64,000 bases of DNA from Streptomyces sp. NRRL B-1140 (GCF_001280065.1 NZ_LGEA01000114.1:310001-374000), one strand, 5' to 3'. Positions 24,400 to 34,269 are shown, counted from the stretch's first letter. Program-made: numbers and translations. The notes: a model not told the origin generated them from the sequence alone.

Positions 24400-27300
24400 T
24401 CACTCCTCGTCGCGCAGCTGGGCCGCCAGGGAGGTCAGCGGCTCCGTCTCCTCGGTGTGGCCCAGTGCGGTCAGGCGGACGACGGCCGCGTCCAGCCTGG
24501 TGAGGGCGGGGGCGGGACGCTCCAGGTAGAGGCCCTCCACGACACCCGCGAGGCGCACGCACTCGGCCCATTCGCCGGCCCGGTCGTCGTCCCGCCCCGG
24601 CTCGCCGAGCAGGGTGAGTGCCTTGTCCAGAGCCGCCAGGGCGTCCTCGTACGCGCCGGCGTAGGCGTTGACCCTCCCGTACTCGTAGGCCAGGGCCGTG
24701 TCCAGGGAGCGGCCGTGGGCCTCGTACCCGGCGGCGCGGGCCTCGTCGGCGATCCGGCCGGCGTCGGCGAGGACGGCCAGGGCGTCGGCCAGTCCGTCGG
24801 CGCCCTGCTGCTGCGCCCGCAGACGGGCGAGTTCACGCAGGGAGTTGCTGAGGTACTCGTAGCGCGGGTCCTCGGCGTGGGCGGCGAGCGCCTGGTCGGC
24901 GGCCTCGCGGGCCCGGCCGAACTCACCGGACTCGGCGAGGAGTACGGCCGTCTCCGCGGCGATCATGGCGTGGCTGCCCGGGTCGTCGTCCCAGCCGGCC
25001 GACTCGGCCGCGAGCGCGACGAACTCCGCCGTGGCGGCCTTGAGGTCGTCCCCCGTGTGCAGTGCTCGGGCGCGGGTCAGACGCAGCTGGGCCACGAGCC
25101 GGTCGTCCAGCTCTCCGGCGGCCACGTCCGGTTCGGCCAGCAGGGAGTCGAGCAGCGCGATGCAGTCCTCGACGCGGCCCAGGTCGAGGCTGAGCTGGGC
25201 GGCGTTGCTGTAGGTGCAGTACGCGTCGGTCCGGCTGCCGTGCCGCAGGTCCAGCTCCGCCGCGCGCGTCAGGTGCCGCAGCGCCTCCTCGGGCCTGCCC
25301 AGATGCATGCAGGCCTCGGCCAGGTCGGTGTGCAGGCGGGTGGTGCCGACCGCCTCGGCCGGCCAGTCGGCGGCCAGGCGCAGTCCCTCCGCCAGATCGT
25401 TGTACGCGGCCTGGGGGTCCTGGAGGACGAGCCGGAGGCGGCCGCGCAGTCCGAGCGTGCGGGGCAGGTGCCAGGCGGGGCCGTGGGCCTTCAGCCGGTC
25501 CAGGAGGGCGTCGGCCTCGGTGACCGCGGCGGGCAGGTCGCCGGAGAGGGCGTGGGTGGTGACCCGCAGCATGTGTGCGCTCGAGATCTGCCCGGCGATG
25601 TCGTGCCGGGCGGCGAACGCGCTGAGCAGGTCCGCCTCGGCGAAGACCGGCGCGATGTGCTCCTGGCTCCGGGTCGTCTGCAGACGCAGGGCGAGCGCGC
25701 TCGCCCGCAGCCGCAGCAGGCGCGCCTCCTGGTGCGGGGTGAGGCCGGGCGTCTCCTCGTGCGTGCGGACCATGACCGCGTGGGAGTCGGTGAGGGCGGT
25801 GGCCTTGGCCTGCGGTCCGTCGGCGCCCTCCGCGAGGATCTCGGCGTTCGCGAGCAGGGCGCCGGCCCGGGTGATCGCGGCGTCGCCCGGCGCGCCGGCG
25901 TCGTCGTACAGGGCCGCGGCTTCCTCGTTCAGGGCGGCGGCGTCGGTGAACCGGTCCTTCTCGTGCGCCCGGTTCGCCTCTTCGGCCAGCAGGTCGGCGC
26001 GCAGCCGGACGACCGGTCCCACGGCCGGGTCGTCGGGGTGGGTGTAGTCGCGGGCGGTGACGAGGGTGCGCAGCCGCGCCCAGCAGGCCCGGGCGTCCGG
26101 GTGACCCTGCTCGGTCAACGCCCTTGCGCGCTGGATGAGTTCGGTGATCGATTCGGGGACGGCCGGGGTCACGTCGTCGAGGCTGCGGGTGCGCAGGGTC
26201 AGCTCCAGGGTGTCCAGGAGCGGGGCGCGGTCCAGGCGGTCCCTGCGGCGGTCGGTGTGGGCCGTGGTTGCGTTGCGGGCGTCGAAGCGGGCGGCGAGGT
26301 CGTCGGCACGGCTGCGCACCTCGGCGCGCAGGCCGGCGGCGGTCCAGGTGCGGCCGGTGTATCCGGCGGCGGGCAGCTCGCCGTGGCCGAGCAGTTCGAC
26401 GCGCTGGAGGAGGACCTCCACGCCGGTGAGAAAGTCGAGCTGGTCGAGCGGCGAGTCGACCTCGTCGAAGAGGTTCCGGTTCTCGGCGAGCAGCTCCAGG
26501 CCGCGGGCCTCGTTGCCGGTCAGCGCGCAGAACTCCAGGTGCCTGCCGACCTCCCCGGCCATCGAGGGGTTGCGGCGGCAGCCGCGGTAACCGGCGAGGT
26601 GGAGTTCGCGGGCCCGCTCGGCGCGGCCCGTGCGCAGCAGGGGCAGCAGCGCGTACGACAGGGAGCGGGCGGGCTCCTCCTGGCAGGACTCCTGGCCTGC
26701 CAGGACGGGCTCCCAGGCGCGCAGGGCCCGCTCGTCGTCGCCCGCGGTGAGGTGGTGGCGGGCGCGCCGGCAGATCTCGCAGGCCTCGCAGTCGCTGAGC
26801 CGGGTGCGGGTGCGGGCCGCCCACAACTCGTAGGCGAGGGTGGTGTCCTCACCGACGTGGGCGGCGAGCTGGTAGGCCTCCCCGTAGTAGGGCTGGAGGC
26901 CGAGGCCCGCCTTCTCGTAGCGGTCGCGCATCTCGGTCAGCCACTGGCGCAGGCTGGTCAGCGGTATCTCGGGCAGGGCGCGCAGGGCGTTGGACACCCA
27001 CTTGAACCGCCAGAACAGCATGTGGCGCAGGCGCTCGTCGAAGACGTCGGGCTGCTCGTCGAAGAGGGTGAGCAGACGCGCGAAGACGACCGGCGACTTC
27101 CGGGGTTCGGAGCCGTAGGTGTACGCCTCCTGGAGTTCCAGGAGCGCGCGGACCAGCGGGACCGGGTCCTCGAACTGCTCTGCGGCGTCGGCGAGTTCCT
27201 CGGCGGTGACGGTGCGGGTGCGGCCGTAGGGGCGCCGTTGGTTCTCCTGGAGCGCCTGGTACAGCTCGTCGGTGGTCTGGGGGTGGGGTGCGGTGGGCAT
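24400..27300 (-). CDS. Large TPR-repeat protein next to HSP90
   Basis: A 966-residue, almost wholly helical protein with many degenerate tetratricopeptide units, clearest in the C-terminal half (LHTDLAEACMHLGRPEEALR, CTYSNAAQLSLDLGRVEDCI). A Cys/His cluster, DCEACEICRRARHHL near residues 174-188, could bind a metal or be redox active; the rest is soluble with no membrane segment. It starts two bases after the stop of the HSP90-family gene (AAGGACA site), so the two are co-expressed. TPR domains act as Hsp90 co-chaperones in eukaryotes, and this pairing suggests a functional link, though the HSP90 protein here does not end in MEEVD. No enzymatic motif is seen. Confidence 0.85.
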   Translation of the reverse strand: MPTAPHPQTTDELYQALQENQRRPYGRTRTVTAEELADAAEQFEDPVPLVRALLELQEAYTYGSEPRKSPVVFARLLTLFDEQPDVFDERLRHMLFWRFKWVSNALRALPEIPLTSLRQWLTEMRDRYEKAGLGLQPYYGEAYQLAAHVGEDTTLAYELWAARTRTRLSDCEACEICRRARHHLTAGDDERALRAWEPVLAGQESCQEEPARSLSYALLPLLRTGRAERARELHLAGYRGCRRNPSMAGEVGRHLEFCALTGNEARGLELLAENRNLFDEVDSPLDQLDFLTGVEVLLQRVELLGHGELPAAGYTGRTWTAAGLRAEVRSRADDLAARFDARNATTAHTDRRRDRLDRAPLLDTLELTLRTRSLDDVTPAVPESITELIQRARALTEQGHPDARACWARLRTLVTARDYTHPDDPAVGPVVRLRADLLAEEANRAHEKDRFTDAAALNEEAAALYDDAGAPGDAAITRAGALLANAEILAEGADGPQAKATALTDSHAVMVRTHEETPGLTPHQEARLLRLRASALALRLQTTRSQEHIAPVFAEADLLSAFAARHDIAGQISSAHMLRVTTHALSGDLPAAVTEADALLDRLKAHGPAWHLPRTLGLRGRLRLVLQDPQAAYNDLAEGLRLAADWPAEAVGTTRLHTDLAEACMHLGRPEEALRHLTRAAELDLRHGSRTDAYCTYSNAAQLSLDLGRVEDCIALLDSLLAEPDVAAGELDDRLVAQLRLTRARALHTGDDLKAATAEFVALAAESAGWDDDPGSHAMIAAETAVLLAESGEFGRAREAADQALAAHAEDPRYEYLSNSLRELARLRAQQQGADGLADALAVLADAGRIADEARAAGYEAHGRSLDTALAYEYGRVNAYAGAYEDALAALDKALTLLGEPGRDDDRAGEWAECVRLAGVVEGLYLERPAPALTRLDAAVVRLTALGHTEETEPLTSLAAQLRDEE

Positions 27301-27302
27301 CG

Positions 27303-29159
27303 TCAGCTGTCCTTGCGGAGGGCGTGGGCGAGCAGGTCGAGGAAGGAGCGGTTGATGAGGCTCGATTCGGCGGGCCGCAGCGGGCGCCGGGACAGCATCG
27401 CCGCCTGTCCGTAGAGGGCTTCGGCGCTGGTGCGGGCCAGCTCGGGCTCGTCGATGGCGACGGCGGTGCGCACCAGCGGGTTGAGCTGGTTGAGGATCAG
27501 CTGGGCCCGCGGTGCCTCGTGGCGCAGGGCGCCGAGGATGTCGCCCCACAGGCCGCCCTCCTGCTCACGAGCGAGCTGGGAGCGGGTGCGTTCGTGCCGG
27601 GCCTCACGGCTGTCGATGAGCAGGGCGGGCGCGGAGACGGGCTGGAAGGTGCGCAGTGCGACGTCGCAGTCGAAGACGGCCAGGGCGTCGCGGGCCTGCG
27701 CGAGGTAGGCCGCGGCGGCGAGTTCCGTCTCCCGGTCGACGGGGTCGAGGTGGGCGGTGAGGGTCGCCGGGTCGAGGTCGGCGACAGTGGCCTCGGGCCT
27801 GATCTCGGGCAGCCGGTGGACCAGTTCGCGGTCGTAGGTGTAGCCGCCGTTGACGACGCCGAGCCCGGCGGCCGAGGCGATCGCGGCGACCTGGCGGAAC
27901 TCCTCCACGCTGGACGTCACCAGCACGGTGCGGTGGGTGCGGGCGAACTCGTCGAGGGTGCAGTGCCCGTCGGTGGTCTCGAACGGCAGCCAGGGCAGCA
28001 GCATCCGCAGGATCTCGTCGTCGTGCACGGCGAGGGACTTCGCTGCCAGGTGGTGGGCCTGGAGGAAGCGGCCGAGCAGGTCCGGGTCGCCGGCGGCGGT
28101 CCGGGCGATCCAGTCGCGCAGCCGCTCGGCGAGGGCGTCGCGGACGGCGGCGAGGGTGGCGTCCTCGTAGAGGGACTCGCGGGACGCCGTCGGACGCAGG
28201 CTCTCGGCGTCGACGACGCAGCGGACGAAGAACGCCCAGTCGGGCAGGATCTCCTCGGCCTGCTCGGACAGCAGCATGCCCTTGACGTGCACGCGGTGGC
28301 CGTGGCGGCGCCCGGCCGGCACCGTCTCGGGCAGGACGCACGCGATGCCCTTCAGGCCCACGGCCGGCAGGTCCAGCTCGATGGTGTCCAGCGGCTTGAA
28401 GCCGAAGGCCTCCTCACCGTAGGCGGCCAGGGCCCGGGAGCGGGCTCCCGGGGTGGGGTACGTACGACTCCAGGGGGCGGGCTCGGGATTGACGGACGTG
28501 CCGGAGCGGTCGGAGCCGCCTGTGCCGTCGTCGAAGGTGACCGGGTGGCGCAGCAGGGATCCGAAGTGGCGGGCCAGGGCGTGCACCTGGGCCGGCCGGG
28601 TCCACTCCCCCGCGTCGGCGCGCGGCGTCAGGGTGACGGTGGTGCCGGGCCGGGGGCGGGCGGATGGGGGCAGGGTGCGGACGGTATAGCTGCCGTCGCC
28701 GCGCCCGCGCCACTCCACGGCGGGTGCGTCGGGGGTGCGGGCGGAGCGGCTCAGGACGTGGATTTCGTCCGCGACCAGGAAGCAGGAGAGCAGGCCGATG
28801 CCGAACTGACCGATGAAGTCGCCCCGTTGCTCGGCGAGGCGGTCGGCGCGCTTGCTGCTGCGGCCGATGGTGGCGAGGAAGCCGTGCACGTCGGCCTCGG
28901 TGAGACCGACGCCGTCGTCCTCGACGCGCACCACCGAGCCGTCGGCGTGCAGGCGTACGCCGAAGGCGCCGACAGGAGCAGCGGGTTCGAGGGCGTGCCG
29001 CGCGGTCAGTGCGTCCACGGCGTTCTGCATCAGTTCGCGCAGGTAGACGCGGGGACTGGAGTAGAGGTGGTGGGAGAGGAGATCGACGAGGCCGCGCAGA
29101 TCCACCTGGAAGGTGCGGTCGGTGGCGGCGTGGCCGGTGGCGTGGTGACGCAGGGGCAT
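27303..29159 (-). CDS. HtpG/HSP90-family chaperone ATPase
   Basis: A 618-residue divergent HSP90 protein. The GHKL ATP site is intact: LRELMQNAVDA with E42 and N46, EDDGVGL with D82, ATIGRSSKR (lid), and FIGQFGIGLLS at 115-124. The middle domain carries the HtpG-like RVHVKGMLLSEQAEEILPDW and the active-site arginine loop PTASRESLYED. The C-terminal third is diverged but ends in an LNRLL-like helix set. It would use ATP to remodel clients in the cytoplasm. ATG 29159 is chosen at the start of HtpG-like sequence. The TPR gene is immediately downstream and a helical-repeat gene upstream on the same strand. Confidence 0.9.
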   Translation of the reverse strand: MPLRHHATGHAATDRTFQVDLRGLVDLLSHHLYSSPRVYLRELMQNAVDALTARHALEPAAPVGAFGVRLHADGSVVRVEDDGVGLTEADVHGFLATIGRSSKRADRLAEQRGDFIGQFGIGLLSCFLVADEIHVLSRSARTPDAPAVEWRGRGDGSYTVRTLPPSARPRPGTTVTLTPRADAGEWTRPAQVHALARHFGSLLRHPVTFDDGTGGSDRSGTSVNPEPAPWSRTYPTPGARSRALAAYGEEAFGFKPLDTIELDLPAVGLKGIACVLPETVPAGRRHGHRVHVKGMLLSEQAEEILPDWAFFVRCVVDAESLRPTASRESLYEDATLAAVRDALAERLRDWIARTAAGDPDLLGRFLQAHHLAAKSLAVHDDEILRMLLPWLPFETTDGHCTLDEFARTHRTVLVTSSVEEFRQVAAIASAAGLGVVNGGYTYDRELVHRLPEIRPEATVADLDPATLTAHLDPVDRETELAAAAYLAQARDALAVFDCDVALRTFQPVSAPALLIDSREARHERTRSQLAREQEGGLWGDILGALRHEAPRAQLILNQLNPLVRTAVAIDEPELARTSAEALYGQAAMLSRRPLRPAESSLINRSFLDLLAHALRKDS

Positions 29160-29245
29160 GGGGCAGTCCGGGGTGGTGGGAACGGCGGGGTGGGCGATGG
29201 TCCGCGGACCGGGCCGAGGACGGCCGGGGCGGGGCGGCCGGCGGC

Positions 29246-30238
29246 TCAGAAGGCCTTGCGGAAGCGCGCGTACACCTTCTGCGGGTCCGCCATGAAGGTC
29301 CACGGCCACTCGGTGAACACGCCTTCCAGCTCGCGGAAGACATTGGAGGCGGTGCTGCTGCCCGCCAGCGAGAGGGCCATGGCGAAGATGTTGTAGTCGC
29401 CCTGCCAGCCCAGGCGGCGCTCGTACGCGTGGTGCAGGATGCTGCGCTCGGCCGCTTCCCTCAACTCGGTCCGGATCCGGGGGTGCTGCAGGCAGTCGCG
29501 GTTGTCGGACTCCACCCAGTCCTCGATGTGCGCCATGGCGACGGCGCAGCCGAGCCGGTGCCCGTCGGGCGCGCCGGCGAAGGCCTTCCTGGCGAACTCG
29601 AGGGCCAGGCCCGGCTCTCCGCCCCAGCGGGGCTGGAGGTGCGACACCCACTCCAGGTGGAGGTCAAGGTTCAGCGGATCACGCCGCAGACCGGCTGCGA
29701 GCCGGGCCTCCTGGACACTGTCGTCGAGGGACATGCCGCGTCCCGAGGTGAGCAGGTGGCGCCACGGTGTGACCCAGTCGGGCCGCAGCTCGGCGGCCTC
29801 CAGCAGGTGCTCCTCGGCGATGCGCAGCCGCTCGTAGAAGGTCTCCCACTGATCGCGGCCGACGTCCACGGCTCGGGCGGACGTACGCGCCTCCCAGCCC
29901 CAGGCGACATGGCGCGCACCCGATATCAGCAGGGCGGTCGCCCGGAGTTCCTTGTCGTCCTTGTCCTCCTCGGCGGCCCGGACGATCCATTCCTCCAGAC
30001 CGTCCACATCGGTCAGTTGCCCCAGGACCGCTTGTTCGCGGCCGAGGTCGAAGGGGGCGAGGGCCGCCTTGACCGCCGCCCAGTCACCGGCGTCGGCCGC
30101 TTCCACCAGGGCGAGCACCCGGGCGTCCCCGAGTGCGCGCAGTTTGTACGTCCCGTTCTTCTGTCTGCGCGAGACGGGCAGGGCGTGCGCATCCGCCGTC
30201 GGTCTCTCCCCGCCCCCACCGAACAGCTTGCCGAACAT
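29246..30238 (-). CDS. Helical-repeat protein upstream of HSP90
   Basis: A 330-residue soluble protein starting MFGKLFGGGGERP. It is rich in paired helices (VLALVEAADAGDWAAVKAAL, LRIAEEHLLEAAELRPDWVT), a pattern like TPR or DUF4034-type proteins. The second half has many Trp, Asp and His residues and ends near WTFMADPQKVYARFRKAF. I cannot assign a function. GGGGAGGG lies just before the ATG. The gap to the HSP90 start is 86 bases, and all three genes run in the same direction, so they probably form one unit. Confidence 0.7.
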   Translation of the reverse strand: MFGKLFGGGGERPTADAHALPVSRRQKNGTYKLRALGDARVLALVEAADAGDWAAVKAALAPFDLGREQAVLGQLTDVDGLEEWIVRAAEEDKDDKELRATALLISGARHVAWGWEARTSARAVDVGRDQWETFYERLRIAEEHLLEAAELRPDWVTPWRHLLTSGRGMSLDDSVQEARLAAGLRRDPLNLDLHLEWVSHLQPRWGGEPGLALEFARKAFAGAPDGHRLGCAVAMAHIEDWVESDNRDCLQHPRIRTELREAAERSILHHAYERRLGWQGDYNIFAMALSLAGSSTASNVFRELEGVFTEWPWTFMADPQKVYARFRKAF

Positions 30239-30466
30239 GCCGCGCCCTCCCCTGGTCCCGCGTGATCTTCCGGTGCAGCATAGGCGGACCCACCGACATG
30301 CTCTCCACCGGGTTTTCACCGGCGCTTCACGCATCGGAACAGCGTGGCACCGAGGCCCGGCGGCGCCGGACCGACGCGGTGTCCGGGTCGTGTGCCGGGG
30401 CTTCGGCCGGAGCAGGTGGCTGGAGCCGTCCGGAGCCGTGCGGCGAGGTCGGCCCTCGCCCGTGGG

Positions 30467-32176
30467 TCAGCTGTCGGGGACGCGCAGGGCCAGGACGGCG
30501 ACGTCGTCGTCGTTGCCCGCGGGGCGGACACGGCGCAGGAGCTGGTCGGTGAACGACGCGAGGGGCCGGTGGGCCAGGGCGGCGGCGTGCTGGCGCAGTC
30601 GGTCCAGGCCCTCGTCGAGGGTGCGGCGGGGCGCTTCGACGAGTCCGTCCGTGTACAGCACGAGGGTGGAACCGGGCGGGAGCTGAGCGGTGGCGTCCGG
30701 GCGCCGGGTGCCGGTCTGCGTGCCCAGAAGGATGCCGTGGCCGTCGGTGAGGTAGCGGGCCAGGCCGTCCCGGCTGATCAGCAGCGGCGGGGGGTGGCCC
30801 GCGTTGGTCCAGGACAGCCGCCAGCCTTCGTCGGCCGGTTCGACCCGGGCGAAGATCGTGGTGGCCATGGTGACGTCGGTGATGTGCTGGATCGCCTCGT
30901 CGAGCCGTTCGACGATCCGGCTGGGAGGCTCGTGCTGGGACCAGGCGTAGGCACGGAGCATGTTGCGGACCTGCGCCATGCCGGCCGCCGCCTCCAGATC
31001 GTGGCCGACGACGTCCCCGATGGCCAGGGCGGTGGAGGCGTCGGACAGGGGGAAGGCGTCGTACCAGTCGCCGCCGACCTGGGAGGCGTCGGGGGCGGGC
31101 AGGTAGCGGACGGTCATCTGCAGGCCGGGGACGCCCGGCATCTGCGGCAGCAGATGGTTCTGCATGGTCTCGGCGACCTTGCGCTGGCGCTGGTAGAGGC
31201 GGGCGTTGTCCAGGGCGAGGCCGGCCCGGCGTGCGATGTCCTCGATCAGGGGGAGGTCGACGGGCGTGAAGGGCGCCGATTTCTCGTCGCGGCCCAGGGT
31301 GAGTGCTCCCAGGACGGCGCGGGTGCTGCGGATGGGAGCGATGGCAGCGGAGCGCATGCCGGTGACGTCGAACAGGCGGCGCTGCTCGACCGCGATGCCG
31401 GAGTCCGGTGCCCCCTGGTAGGTCTGCGGGCCGGCCAGGTTGGAGGCGACCCCGCGCAGGGCCCTGGACAGCGGCATGGGGGATTCCTCGGGAATCGGCG
31501 GCATCGGCCCCTGCAGGTCCTCGTGGTGGGTGAGCTTCTCGCCGTCGGCGTGGACCACGATGGTGCGCCACACCTCGTCCCGCTCGGTGATCAGGTCGAC
31601 GACCACCCAGTCCGCGAGGCGGGGCAGGACCAGGCCGACCAGCCGCCGCAGCGCCTCGTCCACGTCGAGCGTGGAGGTGAGCCGCGTGGTGGTCTCGGCG
31701 AGCAGGGCGAGCCGGGCCAGCTCCGACATCGGCTGCGCCGCCGGCTCCGGCTCGGGGACGTGCGTGTGGCCGGGGGCGTGGAAGACGACGAGCGTGCCGC
31801 CGCGCCGGCCGTCGAGGTCGTAGGGGGTGATCAGCCAGGAGATGCGCAGCACGGTGCCGTCGGCGCGGGCGAAGTAGTCCTCGTCGGCCTGGGCCGTGCG
31901 CCCGGCGTGGAAGGCCTGCCGCATGGCGCACTGGGTCCTCGGCAGGGGCTGCCCTTGCGGGCCGCGGTGCAGCAGGTCGTGGGCGTCGTGGCCGATCAGG
32001 TCGGCGGCGGGCCGGCCCAGCAGGCGCTCGGCATGGGCGTTCACGGCGATGATGCAGCCCTGCTCGTCCACGACGTAGGCTCCGGCGCCGATGGCTTCCA
32101 GGGAGGCGGTCGGCGCGACGGGCGCTGTCGGCACGGACGGCCCCTGAACGGTCTCCGTGTGCTCCGGCCCCGTCAT
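30467..32176 (-). CDS. PAS-GAF-PP2C (SpoIIE-type) phosphatase
   Basis: A 569-residue sensor phosphatase. A PAS domain (about 25-130: LEAIGAGAYVVDEQGCIIAV) and a GAF domain (about 165-335) precede the PP2C domain (about 345-565). Metal-binding Asp motifs are intact: SQVGGDWYDAF, AIGDVVGHD, LYTDGLVEA and GNDDDVAVLALR. Relatives dephosphorylate anti-anti-sigma factors of SigB/SigF-like networks; no HATPase domain or partner is adjacent. AGGGAGG lies 6 bases before the ATG. Signals sensed by PAS and GAF are unknown. Confidence 0.92.
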   Translation of the reverse strand: MTGPEHTETVQGPSVPTAPVAPTASLEAIGAGAYVVDEQGCIIAVNAHAERLLGRPAADLIGHDAHDLLHRGPQGQPLPRTQCAMRQAFHAGRTAQADEDYFARADGTVLRISWLITPYDLDGRRGGTLVVFHAPGHTHVPEPEPAAQPMSELARLALLAETTTRLTSTLDVDEALRRLVGLVLPRLADWVVVDLITERDEVWRTIVVHADGEKLTHHEDLQGPMPPIPEESPMPLSRALRGVASNLAGPQTYQGAPDSGIAVEQRRLFDVTGMRSAAIAPIRSTRAVLGALTLGRDEKSAPFTPVDLPLIEDIARRAGLALDNARLYQRQRKVAETMQNHLLPQMPGVPGLQMTVRYLPAPDASQVGGDWYDAFPLSDASTALAIGDVVGHDLEAAAGMAQVRNMLRAYAWSQHEPPSRIVERLDEAIQHITDVTMATTIFARVEPADEGWRLSWTNAGHPPPLLISRDGLARYLTDGHGILLGTQTGTRRPDATAQLPPGSTLVLYTDGLVEAPRRTLDEGLDRLRQHAAALAHRPLASFTDQLLRRVRPAGNDDDVAVLALRVPDS

Positions 32177-32390
32177 CGCGGCCTCCCTGCCGATCGGGCC
32201 GGCCTCCCGCTCGCCGGCGTTCCCTGCTTGCTTGCCCTCCCCGTATGCCCATACGCGAGAGAATTCCACGCGACACGGTGGCGTCGCTGCTTCCGGCACG
32301 CCGTGCGGGCCTTTGACCTGCGGTCCCGGCGAGCGGACCGTTCAGGCGGGGCGAGCCGGGCAGGGCGTGGCCGGCCGCAGCCGCACGCCC

Positions 32391-33236
32391 TCAGCCCAGG
32401 TCGAGGTCGGCCTGCAGCAGGCTGTGGTCCGAGGACGAGGTCGGATGCACGCGGTGCCTGAGCGGGACGACGCCTCGCAGGAACACGTAGTCGAACTTGC
32501 TCTGCCAGTCGGTCGTCGGCAGGCAGCTTCCGGTGGGCGACGGACGGCACTGCGGGTCGGCGTCCGTGGCCAGCGCCCAGACGCCGGACAGTTCAGGGGC
32601 GTCCGGCACGGCGTTGAAGTCGCCGAGGACGATGGCGCGGTCGTGCCGGGCGACCTCCGCCGCGAGCACACGGACCTGCCCCGCCCGGACCGCCTCCTGG
32701 CGCCGCTGGGCGAGATGGGTGTTGAAGACCCGGACGGACCGGCCGTCGACGGTGGTGGTGACGGCCATGTACCCGCGGTCCTCGGAGCCACCGTCCGGGT
32801 ATTCCACGGTGACGGGGTCCGTCATCGGCGCCGCCGACAGAACCGCCTGGCCGAACGCCCCCGGGCTCCACGGTGTCCCCCCGCAGCGGCCCCACTTGCG
32901 CAGCACCGACCCGTACTCGACGTGATAGGCCAGCCCGTGCAGGTTCTCCAGATACTCCCGGATCCTCTCCACGTCACGCACGCACGCTTCCTGCAGACCG
33001 ATGACCTGGGGCGCGTACGCCGCGATCTCCGCGGCCTTGTCGACGTCGCTCGCCGAGCAGGGGTTGCAGATGTTCCAGGTCATGACCCGGTTCGGCACGA
33101 CGTCCCGGGCCGCCACGGCGGGCTGTGCCGCGGCGAAGAGGGCACCGTTCGGTGCGCTGGGGCCGACGAGCACCGCGCAGACCGCCAGCATGACGCCCGC
33201 GAGCAACCGCGCGCCCGTGCGCCTGTCGAGCACCAT
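32391..33236 (-). CDS. Secreted endonuclease/exonuclease/phosphatase-family protein
   Basis: A 281-residue protein with an N-terminal signal sequence (about 1-40, LLAGVMLAVCAVLVGPSAP). The EEP fold follows: TWNICNPC, IGLQEACV with the catalytic Glu, FNTHLAQRR, LGDFNAVPD and SSDHSLL with the catalytic His. It would cut phosphodiesters outside the cell: nucleic acid, phospholipid head groups or sphingomyelin-like substrates. ATG 33236 is only two bases from AGGGAGG; the next codon GTG (33233) has better spacing and may be the true start. Confidence 0.88.
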   Translation of the reverse strand: MVLDRRTGARLLAGVMLAVCAVLVGPSAPNGALFAAAQPAVAARDVVPNRVMTWNICNPCSASDVDKAAEIAAYAPQVIGLQEACVRDVERIREYLENLHGLAYHVEYGSVLRKWGRCGGTPWSPGAFGQAVLSAAPMTDPVTVEYPDGGSEDRGYMAVTTTVDGRSVRVFNTHLAQRRQEAVRAGQVRVLAAEVARHDRAIVLGDFNAVPDAPELSGVWALATDADPQCRPSPTGSCLPTTDWQSKFDYVFLRGVVPLRHRVHPTSSSDHSLLQADLDLG

Positions 33237-33480
33237 CGCCTCCCTGGGTGGACACGCCTGGTCTCCGACGCCTCCACGCACGAGGTTATGGGACGGGATC
33301 GTCGGCAACCCAGGTGATGCGTGATCTCGTTACCGCGGCCGCTGCCCACGAGGGTTCGGAACGCGGAACGGACAGGCGGCACGGCTCGCGCCACACTCCA
33401 CGGGTTCTGGCACCTTCGGCGGTGGGCGACGAGGCTGTGCGTAGGGTGGCCGGACTGGTGGTCGATGCGGGCGGTGCGAC

Positions 33481-34176
33481 ATGGAGTGGCAGAAGTTCGC
33501 CGAGGAGATGGCCGTGCTCGCACGGACCCTGCTGAAGCAGGACTCGGTGCAGCAGACGCTGGACGAGATCGTGGCGTCGGCCGTGCGGCTGGTGGACGGC
33601 TGCGACGCGGCGGGGATCCTCGCGGTGCGCAAGGGCCGCGCCGTCACGCTGTCCTCGTGCGGCGACATGGTCGAGGAGTCCGACCGTCTGCAGGGCGAGC
33701 TGGGCGAGGGGCCGTGCTTCGATCTCGCCCGGCACGCGGACGACGAGCGCGTGTTCCGGATCGCGGACATGACCCGGCCCCGGCCGGACTGGCCCCGCTA
33801 CGCCGAGGCCGCGCGCGAGCTGGGCATCGGCAGCATGACCGGTGTCCTGCTCTACACCCACGAAGAGGACTTCGGCGCGCTCAACCTGTACTCCCGCCGC
33901 CCGGGCACCTTCACCGAGGACATCGCGACCGCCGGCTGGCTGCTGGCCTCTCACGCCGCCGTCGCCCTCGCGGACGCCCGCACCATCGACCAGCTGGAAC
34001 ACGCGCTGGAGACCCGGCACGCCATCGGCGAGGCCATGGGCATCCTCATGGAGCGCCACGGGATGAGCGACGAGGACGCCTTCAATGTGCTGCGCAACAT
34101 CTCGCAGCACCACAACATCAAGCTGCGCGACGTCGCCCAGCGGGTCCGGGACAAGCGCTCGGGCAAACAGGCATGA
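33481..34176 (+). CDS. GAF-ANTAR RNA-binding antiterminator
   Basis: A 231-residue two-domain regulator. A GAF domain spans about 15-160. The C-terminal ANTAR three-helix unit (about 172-225) reads LETRHAIGEAMGILMERHGM followed by FNVLRNISQHHNIKLRDVA. ANTAR proteins bind dual hairpins in mRNA leaders and prevent termination in response to a signal. The RNA target is not in view. A hairpin follows the gene (34234-34269). Confidence 0.92.
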   Translation: MEWQKFAEEMAVLARTLLKQDSVQQTLDEIVASAVRLVDGCDAAGILAVRKGRAVTLSSCGDMVEESDRLQGELGEGPCFDLARHADDERVFRIADMTRPRPDWPRYAEAARELGIGSMTGVLLYTHEEDFGALNLYSRRPGTFTEDIATAGWLLASHAAVALADARTIDQLEHALETRHAIGEAMGILMERHGMSDEDAFNVLRNISQHHNIKLRDVAQRVRDKRSGKQA

Positions 34177-34233
34177 GGCGCAGGGCGACCTGATCAGACA
34201 TCCCATGTAGTCGGAGCAGGTCACCCTCCTCGA

Positions 34234-34269
34234 CCACCCCTACGGTCGCCATCACCCGGTGAGGGGTGG
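34234..34269 (+). terminator. Candidate terminator after the GAF-ANTAR gene
   Basis: CCACCCCT and AGGGGTGG pair perfectly over a 20-base loop; a competing inner hairpin TCACC/GGTGA sits at 34252-34262. The two folds exclude each other. Confidence 0.45.

Noticed and set aside
24247..27414. A 1055-codon plus-strand frame opposite the TPR gene
   Set aside because: The protein is Gly/Val/Gln-rich nonsense, while the minus strand encodes clear TPR helices and follows the HSP90 gene at two bases.
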